Below, in pieces: positions 1 to 9,106 of a stretch of DNA of 33,248 bases. Numbering within the stretch: the stretch's first letter is position 1; each line of letters starts with the position of its first letter. Under the pieces are notes generated by a model. It was given only the letters and a program-made list of their open reading frames with translations, ran no database searches and was not told the DNA's origin. Source of the DNA: Arenicellaceae bacterium (GTDB taxonomy: Bacteria > Pseudomonadota > Gammaproteobacteria > Arenicellales > Arenicellaceae); contig JAQWNC010000021.1 of assembly GCA_029246505.1 (NCBI GenBank), forward strand, positions 1-33,248. Direction: 5' to 3'. Position numbers and translations under genes: made by a program.

Positions 1-1137
1 ATGTTACTCCTATTTCAGTCGATATTTACCTGGGCTACCCCTCTTATGGATGCGGTGGAGGTAGGTATCGGGTGGATGGCTGTTCAGGTATCCGTAACTA
101 TGAGCGATGGCATTGGCAAAGATTTTATTGTTGACGCATTATTCGGTGGGGTAGGCTCGTTTCTGGTTTTTGTGCCACAAATAATGGTATTAACTTTTAT
201 TATCGGGCTGTTAGAGGATTCAGGGTATTTGGCGCGAGCCTCTATTTTGTGTCATCGGACTTTGAGTAAAGTAGGCTTAAGCGGTATGAGTTTTGTGCCG
301 TACTTATCTGGATTTGCCTGTGCGATACCGGCAATGATGGCGGCACGTACTATTCCTTCGACCAAGCGCCGCCTGTTAACGATTATAACTATACCGTTAA
401 TGTCGTGTTCTGCCCGATTACCAGTTTATAGTTTACTAATTCTAGTGCTGGTGCCGGCGGATAAATTGCTCGGTGGCTTTGTTGATTTGCGTGGGTTAAT
501 TTTTTTCGCGTTGTATTTTCTAGGGATCATTGCTGCTCTCTTGGTTAGCGCCTTGCTATCTAAATATGTAGTTCGTGAAACTGACGATGCGCCGTTTCTT
601 TTGGAGCTCCCTCCTTATCGATTGCCTGCGCTTAAACCACTACTTTCTCGTGCGCTAAATGCTGGCAAGGCTTTTGTGGCAAAGGCGGGCCACGTTATAT
701 TTGCAATTACAGTAATTATTTGGGTATTAGGGTATTTTCCACACGGCCCCGGTAATCTGGATAGTTCTTACCTTGGTGTGATGGGAAAGTGGATCGAACC
801 AATATTTGCACCAATAGATTTGGATTGGCGTTACGGCGTCGCTATTCTGGCTTCCTTTGCCGCACGCGAGGTGTTTGTAGGCACTTTGGGAACCATGTTT
901 GGAATTGATGGTGCGGATGAAAATATTGCTGGGCTGGCGGCAAATGTACAAGCTGATGGATTATCGCTGGAGTCAGGGGCAGCGTTATTAGTATTTTATG
1001 TTATTGCCCTGCAGTGTGGCGCTACACTTGCTGTGATGCGTAAAGAAACGGGTAGTAGTCGCATACCGATAGCGACTTTTGTGGGTTATAGCTTGTTCGC
1101 GTATGCAGCAGCATTATTTACTTACATCATTATATAG
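1..1137 (+). CDS. feoB: Ferrous iron transporter FeoB, C-terminal part (5' end outside window)
   Basis: Inner-membrane ferrous iron permease. The 378 residues seen cover only the membrane-embedded part; FeoB proteins are about twice as long and carry an N-terminal GTPase domain, so the gene almost certainly begins upstream of the window and the ATG at position 1 is internal. Diagnostic segments are the first gate region FVPQIMVLTFIIGLLEDSGY (about residues 57-76), the block GFACAIPAMMAARTI, then IPLMSCSARLPVYSLL, and near the end AAREVFVGTLGTMFGI. These match the conserved FeoB gate and core motifs, including the cysteine before the IPA motif. At least eight hydrophobic helices are visible. 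No feoA or feoC lies downstream. A Fur gene sits about 30 kb away in the window, consistent with iron control, but the feoB promoter is not visible. Confidence 0.95.
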   Translation: MLLLFQSIFTWATPLMDAVEVGIGWMAVQVSVTMSDGIGKDFIVDALFGGVGSFLVFVPQIMVLTFIIGLLEDSGYLARASILCHRTLSKVGLSGMSFVPYLSGFACAIPAMMAARTIPSTKRRLLTIITIPLMSCSARLPVYSLLILVLVPADKLLGGFVDLRGLIFFALYFLGIIAALLVSALLSKYVVRETDDAPFLLELPPYRLPALKPLLSRALNAGKAFVAKAGHVIFAITVIIWVLGYFPHGPGNLDSSYLGVMGKWIEPIFAPIDLDWRYGVAILASFAAREVFVGTLGTMFGIDGADENIAGLAANVQADGLSLESGAALLVFYVIALQCGATLAVMRKETGSSRIPIATFVGYSLFAYAAALFTYIII

Positions 1138-1190
1138 ATAGCGATTCAGGGAAAATACGAAGTCCCGCATGAAGTTGAGAGGTTATTTAG

Positions 1191-1801
1191 ATGAATACGC
1201 ACAATCATGAGTATCTTTTCCTGAGACCGAACCCGCGTGGATGAATAATTATTTGTGGAAACCGTTGACGAAATGGATTACTACCCAAGAAGCAGCTGAT
1301 CGCCGAATTTTGAAGTTGGTTGTGGAAACGGAGCAACTGCGGGGATACCCGCCGAATTGGGATTTAAGGTGACGGCCATTGATCCATCGGTATCAGGTAT
1401 TAAAGTAGCGCGAGTAAACTTCCCGGCGGGCACTTTTGAAAATGCATCTGCTTATGAAGATCTGATTTATCGGTTTGGCACATTTCCAGTTGTAGTGAGT
1501 CTAGAGGTGGTTGAATACTGTGTTATCCAGCTTGTGAATTCGCCAGAACAATTTTTAATTTACTAGAACCTGACGGTACGGCTTATATTTCTATACCGTA
1601 TCATAGCCACCTAAAAAATCTGGCATTAGCAATTACTGGCAAGCTTGACGCGCACTTTACTGCGTTATGGGATAGTGGTCATATAAAGTTTTGGTCCAGA
1701 AAACATTAGCGACTTTATTGGTAGAAGTGGGGTTTGAGCGAATCGGCAGAAGCCCTCCTTTCTCGAAGTCCATGGTAACGATTGTAACCAAGCCAGAATA
1801 G
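1191..1801 (+). pseudogene. Decayed class I SAM-dependent methyltransferase
   Basis: Remnant of a class I methyltransferase broken by several frameshifts. A possible start at 1191 reads MNTHNHEYLF. A second frame from about 1225 reads ETEPAWMNNYLWKPL. A third carries the SAM-binding glycine motif EVGCGNGATAG followed by GFKVTAIDPS (about 1308-1386) and a motif like VVSLEVVEYC. Another shift near 1560 leads into EPDGTAYISIPYHSHLKN (from about 1567), then WDSGHIKFWSRK, which ends at an early TAG near 1708. Shifting frame again restores a plausible tail ending at 1801. The order of pieces matches an intact methyltransferase of about 200 residues, so this is decay and not chance. No single start or product can be assigned, and assembly errors cannot be excluded from the sequence alone. 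Confidence 0.8.
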
Positions 1802-1933
1802 CGTCAATCAGTTTTGTGAGAAGCGTATGTTTTGGATAGATATAAGATCGTCATCTTATTCGTTTCGTTATTTACACTGATTACGGGTAATATGTTGGTG
1901 GATTCCATATTAGTGATGATAGAGGAGGAAGAT

Positions 1934-2647
1934 ATGTGTTGGAAGTGTTTGCTACGCAGTTGGTGGATCATTCTGCCGGTATTCTTGGTGCTGGGTTACT
2001 TTGCGATTCAAGACAAATGGCCTGATATTGAAGCAGACCTCCAGGGTCGAGCCACTACGAATGTGAGGGCTAACGGGCTTGACGAAATTGAAGTTAGTTT
2101 TCGCGACCTGGGCCGAACCGGTAGGTTGATAGGTACGGTGGAATCCAAGGAGCTTCGTGATCAAGCCGTTAGTTTAACCCAAGCGACGTATGGCGTATCT
2201 GGAGTCATTGATCAAATTTTAGTGGTCGAACCTATAGTTGTTGACAACCCCGAGTTCAATCAGAATGCGATTGTGGGACAAGTATTTCTCGATGGAGTAG
2301 TGTCGAGTTCGGAGGAGCGAAATTTATTAGTGGCGGCCGCGGTCAAACGGTTCGGAGCGAGCAATATTGTAGATAATATTGTGATTTCCGAGGCCGTAGC
2401 CTCTCAACATTGGTTTACTAAGTTAGTAGATCAGCTGAATGTTCATTATGGATTGACGACCATTAGCGTTGAAGGGGATAGGGTAACGGTTACTGGGGTC
2501 GTTGTATCCGAGGCGCTACGTGAACAAGTGTTAGCTGACATTCGTGCCCGAATTGGTGATAGCTATCTACTGGTAGATGATATTACTGTTGAGGAGTCCC
2601 CGGTCCTTGATAACACGTCAGCGGGTGTAGCTAGTCAGCAATGGTAA
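1934..2647 (+). CDS. Membrane-anchored BON-repeat protein (OmpA-associated type, lacking the OmpA domain)
   Basis: The start was chosen at 1934 because an AGGAGG ribosome-binding site lies about 6 nt upstream. The reading frame is open back to 1832, but there it simply translates the RBS as a glutamate run. The 237-residue product begins MCWKCLLRSWW followed by one hydrophobic helix (about residues 10-25) and then a soluble region. At least three BON-like units are visible: the first includes RLIGTVESKELRDQA, the second VFLDGVVSSSEERNLLVAAA, the third VTVTGVVVSEALREQVLADI. BON domains bind phospholipid or envelope surfaces, so a periplasmic location with an inner-membrane anchor is likely. 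Related proteins often end in an OmpA peptidoglycan-binding domain; that domain is absent here. Substrate or partner is unknown. Confidence 0.7.
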   Translation: MCWKCLLRSWWIILPVFLVLGYFAIQDKWPDIEADLQGRATTNVRANGLDEIEVSFRDLGRTGRLIGTVESKELRDQAVSLTQATYGVSGVIDQILVVEPIVVDNPEFNQNAIVGQVFLDGVVSSSEERNLLVAAAVKRFGASNIVDNIVISEAVASQHWFTKLVDQLNVHYGLTTISVEGDRVTVTGVVVSEALREQVLADIRARIGDSYLLVDDITVEESPVLDNTSAGVASQQW

Positions 2648-2783
2648 CCGGTGTTTGCATCGGTCCTGATTTCGTGCAGGGGGTATTATTCGGTTGATAG
2701 CTGAAATGTTAGTGTCCGCCATAGGTCGTTGTGTTGACGTGGTCACCGGGGAATAAAGTTGTGGAATTGAAAGGGGAATACTT

Positions 2784-3218
2784 ATGATTTATTTAATTTT
2801 AGAAATGAGCGCATGGTTGCTGGCGGCTTTTGTTGTAGGTTTGCTATTAGGTACCTGGATTGGTTGCGCGCGTTGTCGTAACTCTAAAAGCGAGAGGCCA
2901 GATTCTGGAGAGATTGTTGGAGAGGGTAACAATACAGAAGCTAATGATGCAAAACCGGCTAATTTAATTTCTGAGGTAGTGTTGGATGGAGATGATTTAA
3001 AGAAGATAAAGGGAGTCGGCCCAAAGCTGGAAAAATTGCTTAACGAACTAGGTATATCTAATTATCAACAGATTGCTGATTGGCAACAAAAAGATATCGA
3101 TTCGGTAAATGCCAAGCTATCATTTTCGGGCAAAATAGACCGTGAGGACTGGGTGACACAGGCAAAACGCCTGAGTCGTGTTACCGAGTTGGCGGAACGC
3201 TATCAAAAAGACGAATAA
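2784..3218 (+). CDS. Small membrane protein with helix-hairpin-helix (flap-endonuclease-like H3TH) domain
   Basis: The 144-residue protein has an N-terminal transmembrane helix (about residues 8-26, WLLAAFVVGLLLGTWIGC), a polar linker, and a C-terminal domain opening with DDLKKIKGVGPKLEKLLNEL (about residues 71-90). That helix-hairpin-helix is typical of the 'predicted 5' DNA nuclease, flap endonuclease-1-like' group, also found fused to some NADH-quinone oxidoreductase subunits. Nuclease active-site acidic residues are not evident, so a DNA-binding or protein-interaction role is more likely than catalysis. A GGGG-containing RBS precedes the ATG. It lies 136 bp after the BON-repeat gene on the same strand, and the two may belong together. 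Confidence 0.75.
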   Translation: MIYLILEMSAWLLAAFVVGLLLGTWIGCARCRNSKSERPDSGEIVGEGNNTEANDAKPANLISEVVLDGDDLKKIKGVGPKLEKLLNELGISNYQQIADWQQKDIDSVNAKLSFSGKIDREDWVTQAKRLSRVTELAERYQKDE

Positions 3219-3339
3219 AACTAATTCAGCTGTGAAACGTAGAGGCTAACGTAGTATTTACCAGCAACCGTTTTTACAATTTAGGTTTTTCCGGTAGTGC
3301 AAAACATGTTCTCGTAGTTTCTTTTGATATATAGCCGCA

Positions 3340-6300
3340 CTAGAAGAGGTGCAGCGATCTAACCAGGTTTTTTAGTTGCTTGGCGGATACCTTCTCAGCC
3401 GTGCGGATTTCCTGAGCGAAAACGGATAATCGATATTCTTCCAGTAGCCAACGGAATTGTTGGAAGCTTTGCGCTTGTTCTCGTGTTTCCCAATTGGTTT
3501 CAAACCCTTGTTCCTGTGCATCCATGAGGAGGCCGATATCATTGAGCTTGTTGATATCTTTGTCTGGCGCGTAACTTGCGCGTTCAATGCGAATTTTTAT
3601 TCCTCTAAAATAGACGGGTAGTCGATTAAACGCTGACTCAGGTGTGCGCTGTATAAAACCTGGAAATACTAAATAGGCTAGCTGGTTTCTTATGTCAGCA
3701 GAGGTCTCTGTATTAAGCTCAACTAGCCGGTTGCGGAGGGTGTGATAGTTTTGTAGGTATTGACCGGTTTGGTCGCAAAATTTTTGCGCAACAGAGACCA
3801 TCGATTGCTTGCCAAAGTGTAGTCGTTCGGAGAAGTCTGCAGACCGGCGCAATCCGTAATCAGGTAGTTTGAAAGACATATCTATTGTGTTAGCCAGAAT
3901 ATCTTCAAGTAGCTCGGGCTTGCTACCGATGCTGGCATACAATAATGCGGTTTGATCAATGCCGACCAGCTTTTGCTGCAGGTACTTTGTTTGTTTAGCG
4001 AGCGATAAGCGGATTAAGCGTTGCAGGCCTCCGTGGTGATTCGTGCGTGCATGATCAATTGAATCGAATAGTTGAATAGCAACACTATCTATTTTATCAA
4101 CTAGGGCTGGATACAAAACGATATTCGCACCGCCTATACTCGAGTTGATCTCGTCAGGTAGGTCTCCAAAGTTCCAGCTGAGAATGTTTTCTTGTTCAAT
4201 GCTGCGGTCAATAGCTTGCTGAATTTGTGTGGAGCTATCGATGCGTAGACTTGATTGAAGTTCAGCTAGCGAGCGAGAGGAGCCAAGTGTTTCACCTTTA
4301 GTATCAAAGACTCTAATATTCATTCGTAAATGGGTAGGCAGGGCTAGTTCGTTGAAATCTGTTGCCGTGACGTCCGTACCAATGATTTTTGAGATAGCAG
4401 TGGCGAATTCAGCATTAAAATTTACCTTGTTGTTTTTATCTGAGTCGAGCAAGGCAAGGGCTTTATTCGCAGTATCGGGTGCGGGCACACACAGTCGACG
4501 GACAGGTTTTGCCAGAGACCGGATAAGAGCAATGGCTTTTTCAATTAATAAACCAGGCACCAGCCATGAAAGTGAATCCTCGGTAATTTGTTTTAATAAG
4601 CTTTGGGGTAATGACATGGTAACGCCATCGTTGGGGTGCCCAGGTTCAAAGTGGTAGGACAGGGATAGTTGGTTTTTACCAATTTGTATCTGTTCCGGGA
4701 AACGGTCTATATTTGTATCTTGATCGTTAATTCGCAAATCATCTTCGGACATTTGCAGTGCTTGCTTTTCGCCATCCGAAGCGTTTTTTAGCCAATTGTT
4801 TAAAGTTGCCACAGAATTTATATGTGGAGGGATTTTAGTGTCATAAAATTTAGCAACGACGTGGTCATCAACTAATATGTCGCGACGCCGTATTTTTTGC
4901 TCTTCTGATTCGAGTTTGGCGGTTAATTGAATGTTGTGGGTATAAAATCTCTCTATACGGCTATGGTTTTTAATCTCAATTTGTCCTGCAGCCAATCCAG
5001 CTAACAGGAATAGCTCACGGCAATCTTGTGGTGCGATTCGACGGTACGACACCTTTCGGTTAGCCACAATAACCAAACCAAACAGGGATACTTGCTCATA
5101 TGCAATTACCTCACCTCGAGATTTTGACCAATGTGGGTCAAGATATTGCTTATTAACAAGGTGCGAAGACCATCGTTCGATCCATTCCGGCTCAATACGG
5201 GCGACAGTTCGGGCGTACAGTCTGGATGTGTCAACGAGGTCTGCTGCAACTATCCATTTTGGTGGTTTTGTGCGCAAATTACTTGAAGGGTGCAGTAGCA
5301 GCTTTTTTCCTCGGGTTCCAAGGTATTCCCCGTGTTCATTTAATTTTGCAATATTGCCCAGAAACCCGCATAGCAAGGCTTGTTCAAGCTCGTTATTTTC
5401 TAGTAACCTTTCAGGCGAGATTGTAAGGGATAGACCCTTACAGGCTTGCTCTAGCTGGATCATGGTGTCGGACCACTCACGCATACGAATCCAAGATAGA
5501 AAGTTAGTTTTACACCATGCTCGTTGCTTGCTTTGACTAAGCTTGCGAATCGGTAACCAATCACGCCACATCAGGACGAAGCTGGCAAACTCAGAATTTT
5601 TGGAGATCCACTTTTTGTGTTTTTCGTTTGCCAGCTGACGAAACTCTTCGGGCGCGTCTCGGGGGTCCCGTGAGGCTAGCGCGGCTATGATGGGCAAACA
5701 GGTCGCTAGGCATTTAAGTTCGTTAGCAGCGAGTATGATTCTCGCTAGACGGGGGTCAAGTGGAAAGCGTGCTAATTGTTGACCAAGTTTGGTTATTTTC
5801 TGATTTTGGTTTAATGCACCGAGTTCTACAAGCAATCGTTGCCCGCTACGAATGGCCCCCTCCGTGGGCAATTCTATAAAAGGGAAGTCTTCAAGTTTAC
5901 CTAGGTGCTGTGATTCCATTCGCAGAATTACGGAGGCTAGCGAGGTGCGCAGTATTTCGGCCTCTACAAATTGAGGCCGATTGTCGTGGTCAGTCTTACT
6001 ATAGAGCCGAATGCAGATGCCGTTGGCGGTCCGTCCGCAGCGCCCAGCACGCTGTTTGGCAGATGCTTGAGATATTGCCTCTATAGGCAAGCGTTGCACC
6101 CCTCGTCCTATACTGAAGCGACTTATTCTAGCGGTACCACAATCAACAACATAGCGTATTCCCGGAACGGTGAGGGAAGTCTCAGCGATATTCGTAGCCA
6201 GTACTACGCGAATTCCAGTGTGATCAGTAAATATTCGTTTCTGCTCATCGTTTGAAAGTCTCGCATACAAAGGAATAGCTTCGAGGTGTGCGATATGGCA

Positions 6301-7191
6301 TTTATTAAGGTGTCTTTGAGTTTCACGAATATCTTGTTCGCCGGGTAGAAACACCAAAACGTCCCCAGCCTGAATAGCAATAAGATCGCGGATTGCCTGC
6401 TCGATTAATTGAGCTTGTGATTGGCTGTCGAGTTCGACTTCGTTTCGATAAATAATTTCCACCGGGTATGTGCGTCCGGATACTTCGATGATCGGGGAGC
6501 TGTTGAAGTGTTTTGCAAAAGAATCTGGGTCAATGGTGGCCGATGTAATAATAAGTTTTAGTTTAGGGCGTTGAGGTAGTAGGCGTTTTAGGTATCCAAG
6601 TAAAAAATCAATATTGAGTGAGCGTTCGTGCGCTTCATCGATAATGATGACTTCGTATTGGTTGAGGGCCTTGTGGTGCTCAACTTCACTTAACAACATG
6701 CCGTCTGTTAACACCTTTATGCGAGAGTGATCTGTAACCGTGTCGTTAAAGCGAATTTTGTAGCCAGCCACTGGATAGGCTTTATTTGGTAGTTCTTGGT
6801 TTAGTCGCGATGCAATACTGCGAGCTGCGATTCTTCTGGGCTGGGTTTGACCGATTAGACCCGCTGCGCCGTAGCCAAGTTCAAGGCATATTTTTGGAAT
6901 TTGAGTACTCTTCCCTGAGCCGGTTTCGCCACAAATAATAATAACCTGATTTTTCTGGATGGTGGCTTTAATTTCCTCGATGCGCTGATTGATGGGAAGC
7001 TTTGTGTCGAATGATGGCTTAGGGTGGCTTTTAATTCGATTGCTCAATTTGGCTTTGCTGGACTGATAACGCAGCAAAGTTTTTTTAAGAGGCGAACCGC
7101 TCCCTCGCTTTAATTCATGAGCTATTGCTGTTCGATCCTCGAGCATGCATAAAGAGAGGTCGATCTCTGGTTTGGATTGCTTTGCAGGCAC
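3340..7191 (-). CDS. hrpA: ATP-dependent RNA helicase HrpA
   Basis: DEAH-box helicase of 1283 residues, close to the usual length of about 1300 for HrpA. Visible motifs: Walker A GETGSGKS (residues 88-95), QTQPRR (motif Ia), DEAH (185-188), SAT in ITSATID, LATNIAETSLTVPG, and QRAGRCGR (motif VI). After the helicase core come the HA2/winged-helix region, the OB-fold region and the long C-terminal domain characteristic of HrpA (DUF3418). The family acts on mRNA and on stalled ribosomes. The start is taken as GTG at 7191 because the segment IDLSLCMLEDR just after it aligns with the N-terminus of E. coli HrpA. An ATG fifteen codons further in would remove part of that conserved stretch. Neither start has a clear Shine-Dalgarno sequence. 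It is transcribed divergently from cysI. Confidence 0.95.
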   Translation of the reverse strand: MPAKQSKPEIDLSLCMLEDRTAIAHELKRGSGSPLKKTLLRYQSSKAKLSNRIKSHPKPSFDTKLPINQRIEEIKATIQKNQVIIICGETGSGKSTQIPKICLELGYGAAGLIGQTQPRRIAARSIASRLNQELPNKAYPVAGYKIRFNDTVTDHSRIKVLTDGMLLSEVEHHKALNQYEVIIIDEAHERSLNIDFLLGYLKRLLPQRPKLKLIITSATIDPDSFAKHFNSSPIIEVSGRTYPVEIIYRNEVELDSQSQAQLIEQAIRDLIAIQAGDVLVFLPGEQDIRETQRHLNKCHIAHLEAIPLYARLSNDEQKRIFTDHTGIRVVLATNIAETSLTVPGIRYVVDCGTARISRFSIGRGVQRLPIEAISQASAKQRAGRCGRTANGICIRLYSKTDHDNRPQFVEAEILRTSLASVILRMESQHLGKLEDFPFIELPTEGAIRSGQRLLVELGALNQNQKITKLGQQLARFPLDPRLARIILAANELKCLATCLPIIAALASRDPRDAPEEFRQLANEKHKKWISKNSEFASFVLMWRDWLPIRKLSQSKQRAWCKTNFLSWIRMREWSDTMIQLEQACKGLSLTISPERLLENNELEQALLCGFLGNIAKLNEHGEYLGTRGKKLLLHPSSNLRTKPPKWIVAADLVDTSRLYARTVARIEPEWIERWSSHLVNKQYLDPHWSKSRGEVIAYEQVSLFGLVIVANRKVSYRRIAPQDCRELFLLAGLAAGQIEIKNHSRIERFYTHNIQLTAKLESEEQKIRRRDILVDDHVVAKFYDTKIPPHINSVATLNNWLKNASDGEKQALQMSEDDLRINDQDTNIDRFPEQIQIGKNQLSLSYHFEPGHPNDGVTMSLPQSLLKQITEDSLSWLVPGLLIEKAIALIRSLAKPVRRLCVPAPDTANKALALLDSDKNNKVNFNAEFATAISKIIGTDVTATDFNELALPTHLRMNIRVFDTKGETLGSSRSLAELQSSLRIDSSTQIQQAIDRSIEQENILSWNFGDLPDEINSSIGGANIVLYPALVDKIDSVAIQLFDSIDHARTNHHGGLQRLIRLSLAKQTKYLQQKLVGIDQTALLYASIGSKPELLEDILANTIDMSFKLPDYGLRRSADFSERLHFGKQSMVSVAQKFCDQTGQYLQNYHTLRNRLVELNTETSADIRNQLAYLVFPGFIQRTPESAFNRLPVYFRGIKIRIERASYAPDKDINKLNDIGLLMDAQEQGFETNWETREQAQSFQQFRWLLEEYRLSVFAQEIRTAEKVSAKQLKNLVRSLHLF

Positions 7192-7397
7192 TTATATTAA
7201 AACCATATATAAAAATAACTTTATATTATTACTAATTATAAATAACTGAAGCTATGATGCGTAGCCTAATAGATTACGGCCTTTACCGCATTGGTTTATT
7301 GGGTTCTGAGGGAAAGCAACAGCAATATAGGAGTGATGGATTAATAGAGGATTGCAGCCGATATATCGGCGCGATTTGATGTGGCACCATTAAAATG

Positions 7398-7417
7398 GTC
7401 TAGAATTAATTCTAGAC
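7398..7417. promoter_or_regulatory. Perfect 20-bp palindrome upstream of cysI, candidate operator
   Basis: GTCTAGAATTAATTCTAGAC reads identically on both strands and ends 27 nt before the cysI start codon, in the gap shared with divergent hrpA. There is no spacer and no following T-run, so it does not look like a terminator. The dyad and its position fit a dimeric repressor or activator site. The regulator is unknown: CysB sites are not normally perfect dyads, so I do not assign it to CysB. Confidence 0.5.
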
Positions 7418-7444
7418 GAAATTGAATTCTATAGTAATTGATTT

Positions 7445-9106
7445 ATGTATCAATACGATCATTTTGACCACACGCTGGTACAAGAAAGAGTAGCTGAATT
7501 TCGTGGGCAGGTAGAGAGGCATTTGAATGGTGAGCTTTCTGCAGAGCAGCTGATGCCCTTGCGGTTACGCAATGGCCTATACATGCAGCGTCATGCTCAT
7601 ATGTTGCGAGTGGCCATTCCGTACGGCTTGCTCAGTTCAAAGCAAATGCACATGTTGGCTCATATAGCGCGAAAATATGATCGCGATTATGGTCACTTTA
7701 CAACTCGCCAAAATATTCAATACAACTGGCCCGAATTAAAGGACGCTCCTGATTTGCTAAAAGATTTAGCCAGCGTAGAGATGCACGCTATCCAAACATC
7801 AGGTAACTGTATTCGAAATACTACTACTGATCAGTACGCGGGTGTGGCGGTTGATGAGTTACAAGACCCCAGGCCGTATTGTGAAATGATTCGGCAATGG
7901 TCTACTTTACATCCGGAATTCTATTGGCTTCCACGAAAATTTAAGGTTGCGGTAATTGGCGCTAAGAATGATCGAGCGGCGGTACTATTTCATGATATAG
8001 GTCTACGGGTACTCAAAAATGAGCAGGACCAACTTGGTTTGCAGGTGTTGGTGGGTGGTGGCATGGGTCGTACGCCTGTTATTGGGAAAGTTATAAGGGA
8101 GTTTTTACCACGAGAGCATATGCTGTCTTATTGTGAGGCGATACTGCGTATATATAACCTGTATGGAAATCGCGATAATAAGTACAGGGCCCGTATTAAG
8201 ATTTTGGTTAAATCTCTTGGTATTGATGAATTTAGGCGGCAAGTGGATGCCGAGTGGGAGCAAATCAAAGATTCAGATTTATTGCTTAAAGGTGAAGACT
8301 TTGAGCGGATGCAGTCTTTTTTTAGTGGCCCGGATTATGTAGCACCAAGCGCTAACGCGAAAAATGGCATCGATAGGGTTGCCAAATGGCGCGCGCTCGA
8401 TACCCGATTTAGGCAATGGTATGACAACAATACAGTAGAGCATAAGGTTGATGGGTACCGCATAGTTGTTATTTCTCTTAAAGAGCCCGGTGCTCCTCCT
8501 GGTGATGCTACAGCTGACCAGATGGATCACATTGCAGATTTAGCCGAACAATATTCGTTTGGAGAGCTTCGTGTTACACACGATCAAAATATTATATTTG
8601 CTGATGTCGCGCAGGCTGATTTGTTAGAGCTATGGAAAAAACTTGATAGCCAGGCATTAGCAACCCCGAATGTAGGCACATTAAATGACATGATTTGTTG
8701 TCCAGGGCTTGATTTTTGCTCATTGGCGAACGCCGGGTCTATTCCAATTGCTAAGCAAATTAATGAGCGCTTCGATTCATTGGATGAGCTTTACGATATT
8801 GGTGAGCTGAAGATAAAAATGTCGGGGTGTGTGAACGCATGTGGCCATCATCATGCCGGGCATATTGGGATATTGGGCGTCGATAAGAAAGGGGTTGAGT
8901 GCTATCAGTTAACTCTGGGCGGATCAGCTGAAGACGACGCGTCTATTGGTGAACGGCTCGGTAAGGCAATTGCAAAAGAAGAGGTTGCTGATGCAATCGA
9001 CAAGCTTGTTTCGGTGTATCTGCAGAATAGGAATAAAGATGAACGTTTTTTGGATACCTACCGTCGAATAGGTATTGAGCCATATCAGGAGAAGGTCTAT
9101 GCCTAA
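7445..9106 (+). CDS. cysI: Sulfite reductase hemoprotein subunit CysI (Pseudomonas type)
   Basis: Assimilatory sulfite reductase, reducing sulfite to sulfide with siroheme and a [4Fe-4S] cluster in cysteine synthesis. The 553-residue protein follows the Pseudomonas CysI pattern from its start (MYQYDHFDHTLVQERVAEF). It contains the ferredoxin-like half-domain segment YGHFTTRQNIQYNWP and the siroheme-binding stretch HAIQTSGNCIRNTTTDQYAG. The cluster and siroheme cysteines are C419-x5-C425 (CPGLDFC) and C462-x3-C466 (CVNAC), the standard spacing. A nitrite reductase is the alternative, but the downstream DUF934 partner and overall length favour sulfite reductase. No strong RBS is visible before the ATG. 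The stop overlaps the next gene's start by 8 nt. Confidence 0.93.
   Translation: MYQYDHFDHTLVQERVAEFRGQVERHLNGELSAEQLMPLRLRNGLYMQRHAHMLRVAIPYGLLSSKQMHMLAHIARKYDRDYGHFTTRQNIQYNWPELKDAPDLLKDLASVEMHAIQTSGNCIRNTTTDQYAGVAVDELQDPRPYCEMIRQWSTLHPEFYWLPRKFKVAVIGAKNDRAAVLFHDIGLRVLKNEQDQLGLQVLVGGGMGRTPVIGKVIREFLPREHMLSYCEAILRIYNLYGNRDNKYRARIKILVKSLGIDEFRRQVDAEWEQIKDSDLLLKGEDFERMQSFFSGPDYVAPSANAKNGIDRVAKWRALDTRFRQWYDNNTVEHKVDGYRIVVISLKEPGAPPGDATADQMDHIADLAEQYSFGELRVTHDQNIIFADVAQADLLELWKKLDSQALATPNVGTLNDMICCPGLDFCSLANAGSIPIAKQINERFDSLDELYDIGELKIKMSGCVNACGHHHAGHIGILGVDKKGVECYQLTLGGSAEDDASIGERLGKAIAKEEVADAIDKLVSVYLQNRNKDERFLDTYRRIGIEPYQEKVYA

Noticed and set aside
1832-1933. Upstream extension of the BON-repeat gene to 1832
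   Set aside because: The AGGAGG ribosome-binding site lies inside this extension just before ATG 1934; the added residues would place an extra hydrophobic segment and an acidic run with no family support.
4352-6255. Plus-strand ORFs inside hrpA
   Set aside because: They lie opposite a full-length, motif-complete helicase gene and show no recognisable domain, RBS or signal.
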